DNA of 64,000 bases from Streptomyces sp. NBC_00370 (GCF_036084755.1 NZ_CP107968.1:8316001-8380000); one strand, 5' to 3'. Shown: positions 55,328-64,000, counted from the stretch's first letter. The notes: a model not told the origin generated them from the letters alone. Translations and numbers: made by a program.

Positions 55328-55362
55328 AAGGGCCCTGACCGGCGACGCCGGTCAGGGCCCTT
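55328..55362. terminator. 16-bp perfect hairpin after the YncE/phosphoesterase operon
   Basis: AAGGGCCCTGACCGGC and its complement flank a GAC loop, 30 nt beyond the stop of the left-going operon. One of the strongest hairpins in the window. Confidence 0.92.
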
Positions 55363-55392
55363 CCCGTCGAGCGGTCCGTCGCAGGCCCCGGG

Positions 55393-58143
55393 TCAGCCGT
55401 CGGATTCGGCGGACGGGATGTAGGCGCCGGGCACGTCCTTGGGCGCGAAGATCTTCTTCTCGCCGGGATAGGGCCGGCTCCAGTTGTGCGTCTGGTACCA
55501 GGTGAGGTGATTCAGCTGCGCCGGGTTGGCGTAGTCGGGCACCGCGTTGGGGCCGGTCAGCCGCTGGTGCGACTTCCAACTGTTCCACTGCGAGGCGAGC
55601 GGCTTCATGCCGGCCGGGACCTTGGTCGTCGGCACGGCCGCAGCAGTCGGGTCCTGCGGCGCCGGGGTGTCCAGGCCACAGGTGGGCGGGGTCGCCAGGC
55701 CGTCGGTCAGCGAGGTCCGGTTGGCCAGGGCGTTGAAGGGCTTGGTGTTCGCCTTCTTGGTGAACGCCCCGGTCATCGGGGTGGCCGCGCTGTCCTTCTG
55801 GTTCATCGGGTGGATCCCGAGGATCTGCTCGATGGTGCGGATCATCGTGATCTGCGAGTAGTAGTGGCTGTCGACGGCGCCGCGCTGGGCGTACGGGCTG
55901 ATGATCTGGATCGGTGCGCGGTGGCCGTCGACATGGTCGAGGCCGGCCTGCGAGTCGTCCTCGACGACGAAGATCGCCGAGTCCTTCCAGTACTTGCTGT
56001 GCGAGATCTCGTCGACCATCTTGCCGACCGCGAGGTCGTTGTCGGCGACCTGGGCCGCCGGGCCCGCGGGGCCACCGGTGTGGTCGCTGGAGAGCCAGAA
56101 CATGTTCAGGTTCGCCGGGCCGTTCTTCTCGAAGTCCTGCTTCCAGATCTCCTCCCGGTACACGTCCGGGACGCTGGTGTCGAACTTCGGGAAGGCCGGT
56201 ACCGAGACGCTGTTGAGCGAGGGGATCGGTGACGAGGAGACCAATGAGTACGCGCTCGGCTGCCCCGTCGCTGCCATGTTCTTGGTGTCGCAGTACAGGT
56301 TCTGCCAGCTCGAACCGGTCGGCTTGGTCAGGAACTGGTGGAACTCGCCGAAGTCCCGCACCGACTTGCCGGCCGCCTGCGCGCCGCTCCAGAGGAAGCC
56401 GGACTTCTGGTGGCCGAGGGCGTCGTCCTCGGTGTCGTAACTGCGCAGGTACTCGCCGGCGGAGGACTCGGTGTACTCGGGATTGTCCGACTGCATCAGC
56501 CAGTTGTGCCCCTCGGCGGAGTTCGTGCCGATGTCGTACGTGTTGTCGTACAGGCCGAACTGCTCGGAGAGCGCGTGCTGGTTGGGCGTCACGTTCTCGC
56601 CGAACTGCGTCAGCGAAGGATCTCCGTTGCCCTGCGGCATGTCACCGAGGACCTGGTCGTAGGTCCGGTTCTCCTTGACCAGCAGGAACACGTGCTTGAT
56701 CGTCGAAGGGTCGCCTAGCTTCACCGGGACGGGTACGGGCTTCGCCTTGCTCTTCCCCTTGGCCAGCTTGACCGAGCCGCTGGTCCAGCCGTTCTGCTTG
56801 AAGACCTTGTCCGTCTGGGACTTGACGGTCTTGTCGCTGGGCAGCGTGAAGCGGGTCAGGCTGGACGTCGTGTCGTGGGTGCCGTGCCCGGCGGCGGTGG
56901 TGGGGCGACGGGCGTCGACACCACGGGTGTTGGAGACCACCACCTGCTTGCCGACGGTCGCGATCTCCGCCGGGAAGTAGTCGGTGGGCAGCAAACCGAC
57001 GTAACTGACCGGCTCCTGGGGGCTGGTGTACCGGTAGACGGCGACCGCGTTGGCGCGGCCGAGCGTCACCAGCAGGTGGCCGTCGTCGGTGAGTGTCACC
57101 GCGTCGGGCTCGTAGCCCACGGACGCCTCCGGCCAGGGGCGGGTGGCAATGGTCTGCACGACCTTGTTGTTGGCGGTCTTGATGACCGACACGTCGTTGC
57201 TGGCGGTGTTGGTGACGAACACCGCGCCCTTCTTCGCGTACAGCGCCGTCGGGTGCAGACCGACGGCGACGGTCTTGACGGCGGCGGCCGGCTTCTTCAC
57301 GTTGATGACGCTGACCGTGCCGGTGGTCGTGGCCCCGGTCACCGGGTCGGCCGGCACCTGCGTGTTGTACGAGTTGATCGTGGTCTCGCCGGGTCGCGCC
57401 GGGCGGCCGCCCTCGTTGCTGACGTACAGGCTGTTGCCGACCTGGACCATGCCGCGCGGCGCGTTGCCCACCGGCCAGCTCTGCTGGACGGCGCCGGTCG
57501 CCGCGTTGATGGCCACGACCCGGTTCTGTCCGTTGACCGCCGCGTACACGGTCGCCCCGTCCGCCGAGAACACGGCCGCGCCGACGAGCGCGTGCTTGGG
57601 CCCGTCCGCCGGGATCGGGACGGTGACCGGGTTGGTGACACTGCCGTCCGCGTTCACGGTGAACTTGGTGTAGCCGTCCGTGCGGCCCAGCCACAGCTGC
57701 TTGCCGTCGGGCGAGTACGTCGGGCCTTCCTGGCCCACGTCGTTGCCCGTGACGCGCGGAACCGACGTGGCGCCGCTGCCGACGAGCTGCTGCGTCTTCC
57801 AGCCCTTCAGGTCCACGATCGACAGCACACCGCCGCCGTCGGTGACCGAGGCCGCGAGATGAGTGCCGTCCGGGCTGACCGTCGACGACATGATCTTGCC
57901 GTCGTTGACGACGAGACGGTCGCCGTACGGGGCGATGTACTGGTCGCTGGAGATGACCTGGCCCTTGGCGGTGGTCTGGCCGACCTGCTGGGTGCCGAAC
58001 TGATCCGTCCGGGCGAAGGCAGTGCCCCCGGCCGCGACAGCGACGGCGACGATGCCGGCCGTCACCAGGGGGACGCGGCCGATGCGTCTGCCGAGCACCC
58101 CGGGCCGCTGCTTGTCGACACGCCTGCGGCGCGTTACCTGCAT
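55393..58143 (-). CDS. Secreted YncE-like beta-propeller fused to an alkaline phosphatase/phosphoesterase domain
   Basis: 916 residues. A basic N-terminus and the span VPLVTAGIVAVAVAAGGTAFA form a signal peptide. Residues up to about 440 are beta-propeller repeats of the YncE type (NRVVAINAATGAVQQSWPVG, NDVSVIKTANNKVVQTIATR). The second half is a phosphoesterase family domain (VFLLVKENRTYDQVLGDMPQ, GHNWLMQSDN, FVVEDDSQAGLDHVDGHRAP). It would act outside the cell, probably on phosphate esters. The ATG lies 4 nt after the ABC permease stop, so it is the third gene of that operon. The start at 58179 is less likely because it lies inside the permease gene. Confidence 0.9.
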   Translation of the reverse strand: MQVTRRRRVDKQRPGVLGRRIGRVPLVTAGIVAVAVAAGGTAFARTDQFGTQQVGQTTAKGQVISSDQYIAPYGDRLVVNDGKIMSSTVSPDGTHLAASVTDGGGVLSIVDLKGWKTQQLVGSGATSVPRVTGNDVGQEGPTYSPDGKQLWLGRTDGYTKFTVNADGSVTNPVTVPIPADGPKHALVGAAVFSADGATVYAAVNGQNRVVAINAATGAVQQSWPVGNAPRGMVQVGNSLYVSNEGGRPARPGETTINSYNTQVPADPVTGATTTGTVSVINVKKPAAAVKTVAVGLHPTALYAKKGAVFVTNTASNDVSVIKTANNKVVQTIATRPWPEASVGYEPDAVTLTDDGHLLVTLGRANAVAVYRYTSPQEPVSYVGLLPTDYFPAEIATVGKQVVVSNTRGVDARRPTTAAGHGTHDTTSSLTRFTLPSDKTVKSQTDKVFKQNGWTSGSVKLAKGKSKAKPVPVPVKLGDPSTIKHVFLLVKENRTYDQVLGDMPQGNGDPSLTQFGENVTPNQHALSEQFGLYDNTYDIGTNSAEGHNWLMQSDNPEYTESSAGEYLRSYDTEDDALGHQKSGFLWSGAQAAGKSVRDFGEFHQFLTKPTGSSWQNLYCDTKNMAATGQPSAYSLVSSSPIPSLNSVSVPAFPKFDTSVPDVYREEIWKQDFEKNGPANLNMFWLSSDHTGGPAGPAAQVADNDLAVGKMVDEISHSKYWKDSAIFVVEDDSQAGLDHVDGHRAPIQIISPYAQRGAVDSHYYSQITMIRTIEQILGIHPMNQKDSAATPMTGAFTKKANTKPFNALANRTSLTDGLATPPTCGLDTPAPQDPTAAAVPTTKVPAGMKPLASQWNSWKSHQRLTGPNAVPDYANPAQLNHLTWYQTHNWSRPYPGEKKIFAPKDVPGAYIPSAESDG

Positions 58144-58147
58144 GGAG

Positions 58148-59533
58148 TCATCCCTTCGTGGTGCCGAGCAGTTCGACATTGCCGTCGAACTGCCACAGCG
58201 GATTCGGCGCGTCCCCGATCGGGGTGCGTACCAGGAAGTAGCCGTTCACTTCCTTCGGCCCGTCGCCGTCGGCGACGTACCGCCCGTCCGGTGTGACGTC
58301 CAGCTGGTAGATGGCCGTGCCGGTGGCTGCCACATCGGGAAGGTGCCAGGAGACGACGCACCGCCAGTCGTTGCCGGCGCCCTGCGCACCGTCCGCGACG
58401 TCGCCCTTCGTGCACGCCGCACTCGCCTTCAACTGCGCCTCGGTGACGGCGGGGCGGTTGAGCTCGTCGGCCTGCTGCGGGTAGAGATGGGCGAACGCCG
58501 TCGCGACCGAGCGCTCAACCTTGATCTGCTCGATGCCCGAGCCCTTGGCCGTGGTCGCCACGGCGACGACGCCGATCGTCACGGCGAGCAGTCCCGCGAG
58601 GGGCAGCACCCCGGCGACGAGCGCACGGCGGGGCGAGCTGTCGTCGGTCAGGTTGGTGAAGTCCCTTCGCAGGAACAGCACATACGCCAGGGCGGTCGCG
58701 ACCACGGCCCATACGACGCTGACCACGATGCCGATCAAGAGAGGGCCGAGCTGCGCGGTACTGGTGAACAGGCCGTTCCAGGAGATGAAGGCGTAGCCGG
58801 GAAGGGCCAGCCGCACGGCGACGGGCAGGGGCAGCATCTGGGCGAGTTGCATCGCGAGGGCGACGAGCGCCGGCAGCAACAGCCCCATGGGCGAGCGTCC
58901 CAGCGTGACGGAGCCGAGCAGCCCGATCGCCGCGAGGGCCAGGGTCGGGGCGAGTGCGCAGGCCCAGGCGAGGAAGACCCGGGAGGCGGCGTCACCCGCG
59001 CTCAGCAGATGGCCGTCGAGGCCCACCAGCGGGTGGTTGCCCACCGCCAGCACCCCGCCTACCGCGCCGGAACAGACCAGGCCGACGACGAGCAACAGGA
59101 TGACGGTGAGACTGGCGAGAGCCTTCGCGGCGAAGATCCGTCGAGGTGACCGGACGGCCACGAGCAGATGGCGCCAGGTGCCGAGCCGGTCCTCGGAGGC
59201 AAACACGTCGCCTGCCACCAGCGAGGTCAGCAGGGGGAGCGCCCAGGTGCCCGCGAAGCCGAGCACCACCAGCGGTCCCGCCCAGCCTGTGGCGTGCATC
59301 CAGCGGCCGAAGAGGGTGTCGACGGGCAGCGAGCCCTGCTGGCTGACCGCGGCGACGAAGAGCGCCGGCGCGATCCAGCAGACGACGATCACCAGCCGGA
59401 TCCGCCACTGCGAGACGAGCTTGACCAGCTCGAACCGATAGCCGCGCAGGACCGAGACAGCGCGCGGGGCACGGACCTCGTCGGGGACTCCGGCGTCGTG
59501 GCTGTCGTGGCTGGGGGCGATGGTCGCGGTCAT
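58148..59533 (-). CDS. ABC transporter permease with extracytoplasmic C-terminal domain
   Basis: 461 residues with about six or seven membrane segments up to residue 325 (for example LVIVVCWIAPALFVAAVS and LVVLGFAGTWALPLLTSL). After a last span (LAGLLAVTIGVVAVATT) follow about 130 soluble residues with two Cys, presumably outside the membrane. The family is ABC-2 type. It overlaps the ATPase gene by ATGA and precedes the secreted phosphoesterase, which suggests that the three gene products act together at the cell envelope. Confidence 0.88.
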   Translation of the reverse strand: MTATIAPSHDSHDAGVPDEVRAPRAVSVLRGYRFELVKLVSQWRIRLVIVVCWIAPALFVAAVSQQGSLPVDTLFGRWMHATGWAGPLVVLGFAGTWALPLLTSLVAGDVFASEDRLGTWRHLLVAVRSPRRIFAAKALASLTVILLLVVGLVCSGAVGGVLAVGNHPLVGLDGHLLSAGDAASRVFLAWACALAPTLALAAIGLLGSVTLGRSPMGLLLPALVALAMQLAQMLPLPVAVRLALPGYAFISWNGLFTSTAQLGPLLIGIVVSVVWAVVATALAYVLFLRRDFTNLTDDSSPRRALVAGVLPLAGLLAVTIGVVAVATTAKGSGIEQIKVERSVATAFAHLYPQQADELNRPAVTEAQLKASAACTKGDVADGAQGAGNDWRCVVSWHLPDVAATGTAIYQLDVTPDGRYVADGDGPKEVNGYFLVRTPIGDAPNPLWQFDGNVELLGTTKG

Positions 59534-60471
59534 CGGACGGCCTCCTGCTGCTCGGTGAGGGCGAGGAACGCCGCCTCCAGCGGCGACACCACCGGGGCGA
59601 ACTCGCGCAGCGCGATGCCCGCACGCACGATCCGGGCCACCAACTCGTCGAGGGCGGGAACCAGGGCCCGTACGACGAGCACTTCGGTGTCGCGCCGGGC
59701 GACGGCGTTGTCCACGACCTTGACCCCGGCCGTTTCCGCCGCCAGCAGGCGGGCCGCCGACGGGTCGGAGGTGATCACCCGGTAGTCGAGTTCACGGCTC
59801 TCGGCGGCCAGCTTTTTCAGCGGCCCGGAGAAGACGACCCGCCCGGTGGCCAGGATCGTGACCTCGGAGCACAGGGCCTCAAGGTCATCCATACGGTGGC
59901 TCGACAGGACGACACTGGTACCTTCGGCGGCCAGCCGGGCGAGGACACCGTGGACGTGCCTCTTGCCGGCCGGGTCGAGGCCGTTGGACGGCTCGTCGAG
60001 CACGAGCAGCTGCGGCTTGTTGAGCAGAGCGGCGGCGAGCCCGAGCCTCTGACGCATCCCGAGGGAGAAACCACGGGCCCGGTCGTCGGCGACATCGGTC
60101 AGTCCGACCTGGTCGAGTACGTCGTCGATCTCCGCTGCGGGGGTGTCCGGGCCGCGCAAAGCGGCCAGTGCGGAGAGGTTCTGACGGGCTGTCAACGACG
60201 GGTAGAGACCCGGGCCGTCCACGAAACCCGTGACACCCTCGGGGGCGGCGAGCGCGCGTCCGACGCGGCTGCCCAGGATTTCCAGTTCGCCGCCGTCGGC
60301 GACGGCCAGGCCGAGCAGGAGACCGAGCAACGTCGTCTTGCCCGCGCCGTTCGGTCCGACCAGACCGTGGATCTGGCCCTGCGTGACATCGAGATCGACG
60401 CCGTCGAGTGCGACGACCGCACCGAACGACTTGATGATCCCGCGCGCCCGGACTGCGGGGAGAGTGTCCAT
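59530..60471 (-). CDS. ABC transporter ATP-binding protein
   Basis: 313 residues. Walker A GPNGAGKTTL, signature SLGMRQRLGLA, Walker B LLVLDEPSNGLD and H-loop SSHRMDDLE are all intact. The C-terminal extension is typical of drug or antibiotic-type exporters (CcmA/DrrA-like). The ATG at 60471 has AAGGGA upstream; the frame extends to 60519 but that part lies over the promoter. First gene of the operon ATPase-permease-phosphoesterase. Confidence 0.94.
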   Translation of the reverse strand: MDTLPAVRARGIIKSFGAVVALDGVDLDVTQGQIHGLVGPNGAGKTTLLGLLLGLAVADGGELEILGSRVGRALAAPEGVTGFVDGPGLYPSLTARQNLSALAALRGPDTPAAEIDDVLDQVGLTDVADDRARGFSLGMRQRLGLAAALLNKPQLLVLDEPSNGLDPAGKRHVHGVLARLAAEGTSVVLSSHRMDDLEALCSEVTILATGRVVFSGPLKKLAAESRELDYRVITSDPSAARLLAAETAGVKVVDNAVARRDTEVLVVRALVPALDELVARIVRAGIALREFAPVVSPLEAAFLALTEQQEAVR

Positions 60472-60498
60472 GAGTCCCTTCCTTGACCGACCATCAAA

Positions 60499-60520
60499 AA
60501 CCTTAGATGTGACGTACATC
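60499..60520 (-). promoter_or_regulatory. Operator candidate and -10 box of the ABC operon
   Basis: GATGT and ACATC flank GACGT at 60506-60520, an inverted repeat of the GntR/YtrA type. On the minus strand it is followed at once by TAAGGT (60504-60499), a plausible -10 box. A repressor bound here would block the promoter. Confidence 0.5.
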
Positions 60521-60950
60521 CAAGTCGGGGACCGTGAGTTGAACGATGGTGGAACGGGAGGCGACCGCCTGCGTCATGGGACGACGTCGCTCGGCGCGGC
60601 GGGCAGTGTGTACGCCGTGGGCACCGGATCGTCGACCACAACGGAGCTGATCTGCCGGAGGGCTACCAGTGCCCGCCGAAGCCTTCAGGCAACGGACGCC
60701 CTCGATCGGCATCGCGGCGCCGTGCCTCGACACGGTCATGCGTGGAACGCGGTTCAGTTGGGCGGCGTGCGACCCCAACTCCATTCGACGCAGAAACGAT
60801 GCGAGTTGCCGCGCACACGGCGAAGGGCGAAGGTGCCCACATGGGACCGCAGGGACGACGCGTACCCACCCCAGCTCGCGCGCCTGCGGGCCGATGCGAT
60901 GTGGGCCGGTTCGGGTTCCTGTCGGGACTTGCGCCGGCAGGAGGATGACG
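60521..60950. other. Divergent intergenic region before the ECF sigma gene
   Basis: About 430 bp. The frame of the sigma factor stays open through it, but composition and lack of a ribosome site argue against coding. No operator or promoter for the sigma gene was recognised. Confidence 0.45.
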
Positions 60951-61586
60951 ATGATGACGTTCAGCGGCTCGAAGCAGGCTGTGAGCAATCCGCCATGCCC
61001 GCCCGCCGAAGACACCCGAGTCAGCGAACGCTGCGTCGCCGCGCCGGGGTGCGGCGACGAGGAGGCGTTCGACGCCGCGTTCCGGCGTTGGGGATCGCTG
61101 GTGCACACCCTTGCGGCGCGTGCGATGAACGACGGCCGGGAGGCCGAAGACGTCACTCAGCAGGTCTTCCTCGCCGCCTGGCGTGGCAGGGCCGGGTTCC
61201 GTCCTGAACGCGGCACACTGGCCGCCTGGTTGGTCGGCATCACCCGTAAGAAAATCGCGGACGCGCTCACCGCTCGCACGCGGCACGGCAACCTCGTAAC
61301 GGCGGCGGCCGGTGTGACCCCGGCCAACGCGGCGGCCGTTTCGGCCGAAGCGTCCTTGGACCGGCTCTTCGTGGCACACGAACTCGACAAACTGCCGTAT
61401 GCGCAGCGCAGCGTGCTCCGGCTCGCGTTCTTCGAGGATCTGACCCAGACCCAGATCGCCGAGCGGACAGGCATGCCGCTGGGGACTGTGAAGAGCCACG
61501 TGCGCCGAGGACTTCATCACCTGCGCCGCTGCCTCCAGCCCGAACTCGCAGGGCCGGATCGCGGCGCCACCGACCACAGGTCATGA
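60951..61586 (+). CDS. ECF-family RNA polymerase sigma factor
   Basis: 211 residues from the ATG at 60951, which has GGAGG at a 6-nt spacing (another ATG at 60954). Region 2: DEEAFDAAFRRWGSLVHTLA and EAEDVTQQVFLAAWRGR; region 4: LPYAQRSVLRLAFFEDLTQT and IAERTGMPLGTVKSHVRRGL. No anti-sigma gene follows; instead a MerR-type regulator is next, an arrangement reminiscent of LitS/LitR-type loci in S. coelicolor, but the resemblance is only contextual. Confidence 0.92.
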   Translation: MMTFSGSKQAVSNPPCPPAEDTRVSERCVAAPGCGDEEAFDAAFRRWGSLVHTLAARAMNDGREAEDVTQQVFLAAWRGRAGFRPERGTLAAWLVGITRKKIADALTARTRHGNLVTAAAGVTPANAAAVSAEASLDRLFVAHELDKLPYAQRSVLRLAFFEDLTQTQIAERTGMPLGTVKSHVRRGLHHLRRCLQPELAGPDRGATDHRS

Positions 61587-61678
61587 ACGTGATCGTGACG
61601 CGCTGCCTCGCTGTAGCTCAGCGCACAAGGCTGTCGGGTTCCTCGGGGCCTCGGAATGCCGAACGTGCCGAACACGAC

Positions 61679-61684
61679 TATAAG
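61679..61684 (+). promoter_or_regulatory. -10 box TATAAG of the MerR gene, possibly leaderless
   Basis: TATAAG ends 8 nt before the GTG start, so transcription would begin at or near the start codon. No ribosome site is needed in that case. Confidence 0.5.
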
Positions 61685-61692
61685 GTGCGAAG

Positions 61693-62700
61693 GTGAGCGT
61701 GACTCGGGAAGACCAGGACCGCCGGCCAGGACAGGCGGGTGTCACCACCGGTTCTGTGGCACGCCGACTGGGAGTGTCCCCGACCACGTTGCGTTCGTGG
61801 GACAGGCGCTACGGCATTGGACCGGCGGTCCGTGAGAGCGGCAGTCACCGGCGCTGGATGCCGCGCGACATCGCGGTACTGGAAGAGATGTGCCGGCTGA
61901 CCTCTTCGGGCGTGCCGCCGGCCGAGGCCGCTCGCGCGGTTTCGGCCGAGCCCTCAGCCCACCAGGAAACCGAAGTGGCAACGGCAGTTCGCTCCGTGGT
62001 GCGGAGCGGTCGATCGGGAAGTGGTCTGCCGCTCGGTGATGTGCGCCACGAGTGCCGGGGTCTCGCCCGAGCGGCACGGCGCCTGGACGCCCCGCTCGTC
62101 GAAGATCTGCTGACCTCCTTCCTGGACCAGCACGGTCTGATCGCCACCTGGGACGAGATGATGGCTCCGACGCTGCGCGCCGTCGGTCGTAAGTGGGAGA
62201 GCCACGGCGGCCGTTACGTCGAGGTGGAGCACTTGCTGTCCTGGCACATCTCTTCGGTCCTGCGCCGGCTCCAGGCCCCAGCGCCCCCGGCTGCCGACGC
62301 CGTCCCCGCGCTTCTGGCCTGCGTTCACGGTGACCAGCACACCCTGCCCCTTGAGGCAGTGGCCGCCGGGATGGCTCAGCTGTGCCTGCCGGCGAGAGTG
62401 CTGGGCGGATCGGTGCCGGCCGAGGCCCTCAGCGAAGCGGTTCGGCGCATCGGCCCCGCGGCCGTCGTGTTGTGGTCGCAGTCGCACTCGACGGCCGACC
62501 GTCCGCTGGCCCTGCGTATCGCCGCCACCGGATGGGGTGTGAAGGGCGCCCGTACCCGTACCGCCGTGCTCCTTGCCGGGCCGGGCTGGGGCGGGACGTC
62601 GGTCCCCGGCTTGCTCCGTCCGCACAGTCTGCGGGAGGCACTGGACATGCTGGCGGAATTCGGCGCCCGCGGGGGCCCTGTGACTCCCGCCCTCAGGTGA
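61693..62700 (+). CDS. MerR-family regulator with cobalamin-domain-like C-terminus (LitR/CarH-like)
   Basis: 335 residues. The N-terminal MerR helix-turn-helix is VTTGSVARRLGVSPTTLRSW with the wing YGIGPAVRESGSHR. The C-terminal part has the helical cap (GLIATWDEMMAPTLRAVG and RYVEVEHLLSWHI) and a Rossmann-type domain as in LitR/CarH photoreceptors. The B12 motif normally ExxDxH-like reads GDQHTLPLE: the His is present but the Gly-rich continuation is missing, so cobalamin binding is uncertain. It may regulate the neighbouring sigma factor or light and stress genes such as the photolyase 9 kb upstream. Start GTG at 61693. Confidence 0.85.
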   Translation: MSVTREDQDRRPGQAGVTTGSVARRLGVSPTTLRSWDRRYGIGPAVRESGSHRRWMPRDIAVLEEMCRLTSSGVPPAEAARAVSAEPSAHQETEVATAVRSVVRSGRSGSGLPLGDVRHECRGLARAARRLDAPLVEDLLTSFLDQHGLIATWDEMMAPTLRAVGRKWESHGGRYVEVEHLLSWHISSVLRRLQAPAPPAADAVPALLACVHGDQHTLPLEAVAAGMAQLCLPARVLGGSVPAEALSEAVRRIGPAAVVLWSQSHSTADRPLALRIAATGWGVKGARTRTAVLLAGPGWGGTSVPGLLRPHSLREALDMLAEFGARGGPVTPALR

Positions 62701-62852
62701 GCGGCTCCCGTCCTCGCGCGGCGGCGCGGCAGTCCCGCAGAACAGGCGGTGCGCGAACGGTGCAAGTGGCCGTTCCGGTGGGGCCGGGGGAGTCTGCCGT
62801 CACGGGAGAGTCTTCCGGTGTTCGCCTTGACCGACGACGTGGAGGAGTGCCC

Positions 62853-63410
62853 ATGAAACTCCAGGACGAGTTGCCGACGGACCACAAACTCGCGACGGTC
62901 TACCGGCTCGGTGCCGCAGTGTGCGGGGGCATCCTGCTGCTGTTCGGCAGCCTTGGCTTCGCCGATCAGCTGAGCTTCTTCAACACCACCGGAGCGAAAG
63001 TGGCCGGACTGTCCACGAACGGGCTCCTGAGTCTGATCTCCGTGCTCGTCGGCGCCTTGCTCGTCGCGGGGGCAGTGGTGGGCGGCAATGTCGCCTCGAC
63101 CCTCAACATGACCGTGGGCGCACTGTTCCTGCTCAGCGGATTCGTCCACATCTTCATCCTGGACCGGCCGGCCAATTTCCTCGACTTCGGAATGTCCAAC
63201 GTCATCTTCAGTTTCGTGATGGGCCTGGTGATCCTGACCTTCGGTATGTACGGAAGGGTCACCGGCGGACTTCCCCACGACAATCCGTACTGGCGTCGGC
63301 GTCACCCGGAGAAGGCGGCCCGTGAAGAAGCGCGCCGTTCCCTCGCACCACTCGCATCCGCCGACCGCGTGACGGGGGACGGCAAGCGCCCGTCAGGCCC
63401 GCGCGGGTGA
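62853..63410 (+). CDS. DUF4383 membrane protein
   Basis: 185 residues. Four hydrophobic segments (LGAAVCGGILLLFGSLGF, LLSLISVLVGALLVAGAVVG, TVGALFLLSGFVHIFIL and NVIFSFVMGLVILTFGMYG) and GGLPHDNPYWRR after the last span define DUF4383. Function unknown. The ATG has GGAGGAG 5 nt upstream. It converges with the MarR gene. Confidence 0.9.
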   Translation: MKLQDELPTDHKLATVYRLGAAVCGGILLLFGSLGFADQLSFFNTTGAKVAGLSTNGLLSLISVLVGALLVAGAVVGGNVASTLNMTVGALFLLSGFVHIFILDRPANFLDFGMSNVIFSFVMGLVILTFGMYGRVTGGLPHDNPYWRRRHPEKAAREEARRSLAPLASADRVTGDGKRPSGPRG

Positions 63411-63427
63411 GGATATGACACCGGCGA

Positions 63428-63925
63428 TCAGGTCTCCCGGACCGCCCGGCGGTCGCGGAGTTCGGCGTTCAGGGTGCTGAGGAACGTGAGGATGGTGCGC
63501 CGCTCATCGGCGGAGACACCGGCCAGAGCCGCCTGGGTGCTGTCCGCCAGGGGCCGGAAGAAGGCGCGCGCCACTTCCGCGGCGGCCGGCTGGTGATCGA
63601 GATGGACGACGCGGCGGTCCTGGTCGTCACGTGAGCGGCGGATGTGCCCGGCGCGTTCCAGGCGGTCCAGGCAAGCGCTGACGGCGCCCGAGGTGAGCCG
63701 CAGATGGTCCCGCAGGCCACTTGGCGTCATGGCGGCCCCTTGTGAGGACGGGGCGTCCATGATGGCGACCAGTGCCTCCACGTCGGTGGGGTGCAGGGCG
63801 CGGGATTGGGCGAAGTCGTGGCTCACCCGGTTGAACTCGCTGTTCATGAGGCGCAGTTGTACGGCGAAGGCATGGAGGTCGGCTTCGTCACTGACGGCAT
63901 GTTTGCCTTCGTCGTGGTGTGGCAT
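63428..63925 (-). CDS. MarR-family transcriptional regulator
   Basis: 165 residues. HTH: MTPSGLRDHLRLTSGAVSAC followed by LDRLERAGHI; wing: SRDDQDRRVVHLDH. N- and C-terminal helices form the dimer interface. A perfect palindrome 17 nt upstream of its ATG, next to TATAGA, suggests that it represses its own promoter; a divergent gene beyond the window edge may be the real target. Confidence 0.92.
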   Translation of the reverse strand: MPHHDEGKHAVSDEADLHAFAVQLRLMNSEFNRVSHDFAQSRALHPTDVEALVAIMDAPSSQGAAMTPSGLRDHLRLTSGAVSACLDRLERAGHIRRSRDDQDRRVVHLDHQPAAAEVARAFFRPLADSTQAALAGVSADERRTILTFLSTLNAELRDRRAVRET

Positions 63926-63933
63926 GCGTACAG

Positions 63934-63958
63934 TCTATAGAATCTCAATCGTTGAGAT
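63934..63958. promoter_or_regulatory. MarR operator and promoter
   Basis: ATCTCAA-TCG-TTGAGAT is a perfect 17-bp inverted repeat at 63942-63958. On the minus strand TATAGA (63939-63934) follows directly and could be the -10 box of the marR gene, so the operator covers the -10/-35 spacer. Confidence 0.78.
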
Positions 63959-64000
63959 ACTTCATGGTTGAGTCATTGCTGTACCGCATCCGTCTGGGAG

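Noticed and set aside
1..64000. CRISPR arrays, rRNA genes, phage structural genes
   Set aside because: No regularly spaced repeats, rRNA sequence or phage gene was seen.

Overview
The window is very GC-rich actinobacterial DNA and almost certainly Streptomyces: third-position G/C bias, GTG starts, ATGA/GTGA stop-start overlaps, an MbtH protein, multimodular NRPSs, DHA2-type MFS pumps and MarR, ArsR and ECF regulators. No tool was run; all homology calls come from reading motifs.

Positions 1-36.5 kb hold most of a nonribosomal peptide cluster, cut by the left edge. A left-going operon (7119 down to below 1) encodes a glutamine-dependent asparagine-synthetase-like enzyme, an Asp/Glu-type racemase, a free-standing A-T protein and a C*-A NRPS running off the window. 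A right-going operon (7382-34906) encodes a NodU/CmcH-type carbamoyltransferase, an A-less T-C-T protein, a C-A-T-C-A-T NRPS (first A domain with a threonine code), MbtH, a C-A-T-C-A-T-E NRPS (first A domain with a valine-like code), DabA and DabB, an ATP-grasp ligase, a terminal C*-A-T-TE NRPS and a PduX-like threonine kinase, DabC. DabC, DabA and DabB together are the known route from L-threonine to 2,3-diaminobutyrate (phosphorylation, PLP beta-replacement, fumarate-releasing lyase). A type II thioesterase and a NarL/LuxR regulator with a pseudo-receiver converge on this operon at a strong hairpin.

The most unusual points are the terminal TE, which has Cys instead of Ser in its nucleophile elbow next to a DABA supply pathway; a 167-bp tandem duplication across the dabB/ATP-grasp junction that made a chimeric 56-codon ORF; a codon-atypical A-domain block shared by two modules; and three partial or degenerate condensation domains.

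From about 36.8 to 48.5 kb is accessory DNA: small genes (GNAT, HAD, MFS-MarR, CadD) among decayed insertion sequences, a decayed FAD monooxygenase, a gene that has lost its 5' end and an odd tRNA-like segment. From 48.6 to 64 kb are orderly genes: an ArsR-MFS pair, a prokaryotic-type photolyase beside a spore-photoproduct-lyase-like radical SAM protein, NIPSNAP, LOG, an ABC transporter with a secreted YncE/phosphoesterase protein, an ECF sigma factor, a MerR regulator with a cobalamin-domain-like C-terminus, a DUF4383 membrane protein and a MarR repressor with a clear operator.
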